Source: an uncultured Bacillus sp.
GTDB taxonomy: Bacteria; Bacillota; Bacilli; Bacillales_B; DSM-18226
DNA: 10,693 nt
Reading direction: 5' to 3'
NCBI RefSeq assembly: GCF_946478885.1
Contig: NZ_CAMLDX010000110.1
Location: 1-10,693, forward strand
The notes under the pieces are model-generated. The model made no database searches and was not told the origin of the DNA. It saw only the letters and a program-made list of their open reading frames with translations. The translations under genes and the position numbers were made by a program. Each line of letters begins with the position of its first letter. Within the stretch, counting starts at the first letter, position 1. Positions 5,801-10,693 of this stretch are shown one piece after another.

Positions 5801-6982
5801 AATAAGAAAAGCGTAAGAGATGTTGATTTTAAAGGGAAACGAGTTTTTTGCCGCGTAGATTTTAACGTACCCATGCAAGATGGTAAAGTAACAGATGAAA
5901 CCCGTATTCGTGCAGCCCTGCCAACCATTCAATACTTACGGGAGCAGGGAGCTAAAGTGATTCTGGCAAGTCATCTTGGCCGTCCAAAAGGAAAAGTCGT
6001 AGAAGAAATGCGTCTCACACCAGTAGCCGAACGTCTTTCTGAGCTACTAGGCCATGACGTGAAAAAAGCAGGTGAAGCCTATGGCGATTCTGTAAAAGCC
6101 ATCATTGCTAAAATGAATGACGGCGATATTCTGCTTCTTGAAAATGTACGCTTTTATCCTGGCGAAGAGAAAAATGATCCTGAATTAGCCCAAGCATTTT
6201 CCGAATTAGCAGATATCTATGTGAACGATGCCTTCGGTGCAGCCCATCGTGCCCATGCTTCTACAGAAGGAATCGCCCACTACCTGCCTGCAGTTTCCGG
6301 ATTATTAATGGAAAGAGAATTAGAAGTTATCGGGAAAGCACTTTCCAACCCGGAACGGCCATTTACTGCTATTATAGGAGGAGCAAAGGTAAAAGATAAA
6401 ATTGATGTTATTGATAATCTCTTGGATAAGGTTGATAATCTAATTATTGGCGGAGGGCTTGCTTATACATTTATTAAAGCCCGCGGCTTTGAAATTGGAA
6501 AGTCTCTGCTTGAAGAAGATAAAATCGACTTAGCCAATTCATTTATAGATAAGGCAAAAGCAAAGGGAGTTAATTTCTATATGCCGGTTGATTCTGTTGT
6601 AGCAGATCAATTTTCCCCTGATGCAAATACACGGGTAGTTTCTATTGAGGAAATACCAGCTGATTGGCAGGCACTTGATATTGGACCGAAAACAGCGGAA
6701 CTTTATCGTGATGTCATTCAAAAATCTAAACTTGTTATTTGGAACGGCCCAATGGGTGTCTTCGAAATGGATAAGTTTGCAAATGGAACGAAGGCAGTTG
6801 CAGAAGGCTTAGCTGAAGCAAAGGATACATATTCCATCATAGGCGGCGGGGATTCTGCGGCAGCTGTAGAAAAGTTCCATTTAGCCAATCAAATGAACCA
6901 TATTTCTACAGGCGGCGGTGCTTCGTTAGAATTTATGGAAGGTAAAGCATTACCTGGAGTAGTTGCTTTAAACGATCGATAA
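5798..6982 (+). CDS. pgk: Phosphoglycerate kinase
   Basis: A 394-residue enzyme transferring phosphate from 1,3-bisphosphoglycerate to ADP, the first ATP-yielding step of lower glycolysis. The N-domain substrate site is seen in [14 protein letters not shown] (D21, N23), R36, SHLGRPKG (58-65), [10 protein letters not shown] (R118) and [13 protein letters not shown] (R151). The C-domain nucleotide site is seen in GGAKVKDKI (194-202), [23 protein letters not shown] (315-327) and the glycine-rich [10 protein letters not shown] (347-356). Length is standard for bacillar Pgk. It begins with TTG behind a very strong Shine-Dalgarno. It opens the pgk-tpiA-pgm-eno segment, reached both from the upstream operon promoter and from a probable promoter in the gapA-pgk gap. 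Confidence 0.98.
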   Translation: MNKKSVRDVDFKGKRVFCRVDFNVPMQDGKVTDETRIRAALPTIQYLREQGAKVILASHLGRPKGKVVEEMRLTPVAERLSELLGHDVKKAGEAYGDSVKAIIAKMNDGDILLLENVRFYPGEEKNDPELAQAFSELADIYVNDAFGAAHRAHASTEGIAHYLPAVSGLLMERELEVIGKALSNPERPFTAIIGGAKVKDKIDVIDNLLDKVDNLIIGGGLAYTFIKARGFEIGKSLLEEDKIDLANSFIDKAKAKGVNFYMPVDSVVADQFSPDANTRVVSIEEIPADWQALDIGPKTAELYRDVIQKSKLVIWNGPMGVFEMDKFANGTKAVAEGLAEAKDTYSIIGGGDSAAAVEKFHLANQMNHISTGGGASLEFMEGKALPGVVALNDR

Positions 6983-7028
6983 TGGCTTAAAAAAGAAATA
7001 AATATAACTGAAAGTACTCATATACAAA

Positions 7029-7047
7029 TAAGTTTTGGAAAAACTTA
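7029..7047 (+). other. AT-rich hairpin in the pgk-tpiA spacer
   Basis: A perfect 8-bp inverted repeat TAAGTTTT/AAAACTTA with a 3-nt loop (GGA), 11 nt before the tpiA ribosome binding site. There is no T-run behind it, so it is not a standard terminator. It could affect message stability or tpiA initiation; this is inference only. Confidence 0.4.
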
Positions 7048-7048
7048 A

Positions 7049-9360
<2,312 letters not shown>

Positions 9361-9382
9361 CAATTGGTGTCCAATTGGTGTC
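9361..9382 (+). repeat. Tandem 11-nt direct repeat after pgm
   Basis: CAATTGGTGTC occurs twice head to tail (9361-9371 and 9372-9382), starting immediately after the pgm stop codon and running into the hairpin element that follows. Confidence 0.8.
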
Positions 9383-9383
9383 A

Positions 9384-9447
9384 GGCACCGAAAAAAGACA
9401 TTTGTCCTTGTTCAGAGGACATGTGCTTTAAAGCGGGGCCGGGTGCC
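9384..9447 (+). repeat. REP-like imperfect inverted repeat between pgm and eno
   Basis: The outer arms GGCACC (9384-9389) and GGTGCC (9442-9447) enclose an inner stem: AAAG-ACAT-GTCC (9394-9407, TT bulge) pairs with GGAC-ATGT-CTTT (9417-9429, G bulge) around a 9-nt loop. The motif GGTGTCAGGCACC with a GACATTTGTCC core resembles short dispersed intergenic repeats I recall from other Bacillus-group genomes. The spacer is AT-rich after it, with only a weak T-run, so terminator activity would be partial at most. Confidence 0.6.
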
Positions 9448-9488
9448 ATTTTAATAAAAAGTCCATATAGACAAAGGAGAGATTTTAA

Positions 9489-10693
<1,205 letters not shown>

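Overview
The window is chromosomal core DNA from a low-GC Gram-positive, almost certainly a member of the Bacillaceae (Bacillus sensu lato). Four things point there: Crh, an HPr paralogue essentially confined to bacilli; a textbook CtsR box in front of clpP; a CggR repressor with its direct-repeat operator; and the cggR-gapA-pgk-tpiA-pgm-eno gene order. Shine-Dalgarno sequences are strong (AAGGAGG type), and the recognisable promoters are sigma-A type. I see no phage, transposase, CRISPR array or horizontally acquired cluster, and no undescribed multi-gene system.

Left part (1-1673). The last codons of whiA run into crh, whose ribosome binding site lies inside the whiA 3' end. A bidirectional terminator (368-402) separates crh from the convergent clpP gene. 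clpP (minus strand) has a sigma-A promoter overlapped by a perfect CtsR operator. Upstream, also on the minus strand, is a tRNA-Arg(CCG) gene with its own consensus-like promoter and terminator.

Middle part (1674-3394). sigL (sigma-54) is followed, after one in-frame stop and two codons, by a small thioredoxin-fold/glutaredoxin-like gene. A terminator hairpin follows. The best promoter for the glycolytic operon is embedded in that terminator, and a two-unit CggR operator lies just downstream of the predicted transcription start.

Right part (3395-10693). The glycolytic operon encodes the repressor CggR, then GapA, Pgk, TpiA and cofactor-independent phosphoglycerate mutase, and most of enolase, which is cut by the window end. 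Together the five enzymes interconvert the triose phosphates and carry glyceraldehyde-3-phosphate to phosphoenolpyruvate. CggR senses upstream sugar phosphates (fructose-1,6-bisphosphate in B. subtilis) and controls the operon. The gapA-pgk spacer holds a terminator and a probable second promoter, which would uncouple cggR-gapA from the remaining genes. A repeat-like hairpin element sits between pgm and eno.

The most interesting points are regulatory: two promoters overlapping or abutting terminator hairpins, the initiation context of the glutaredoxin-like gene, a hairpin over the cggR stop codon at the expected mRNA-processing site, the long pgk leader, and the pgm-eno repeat element.
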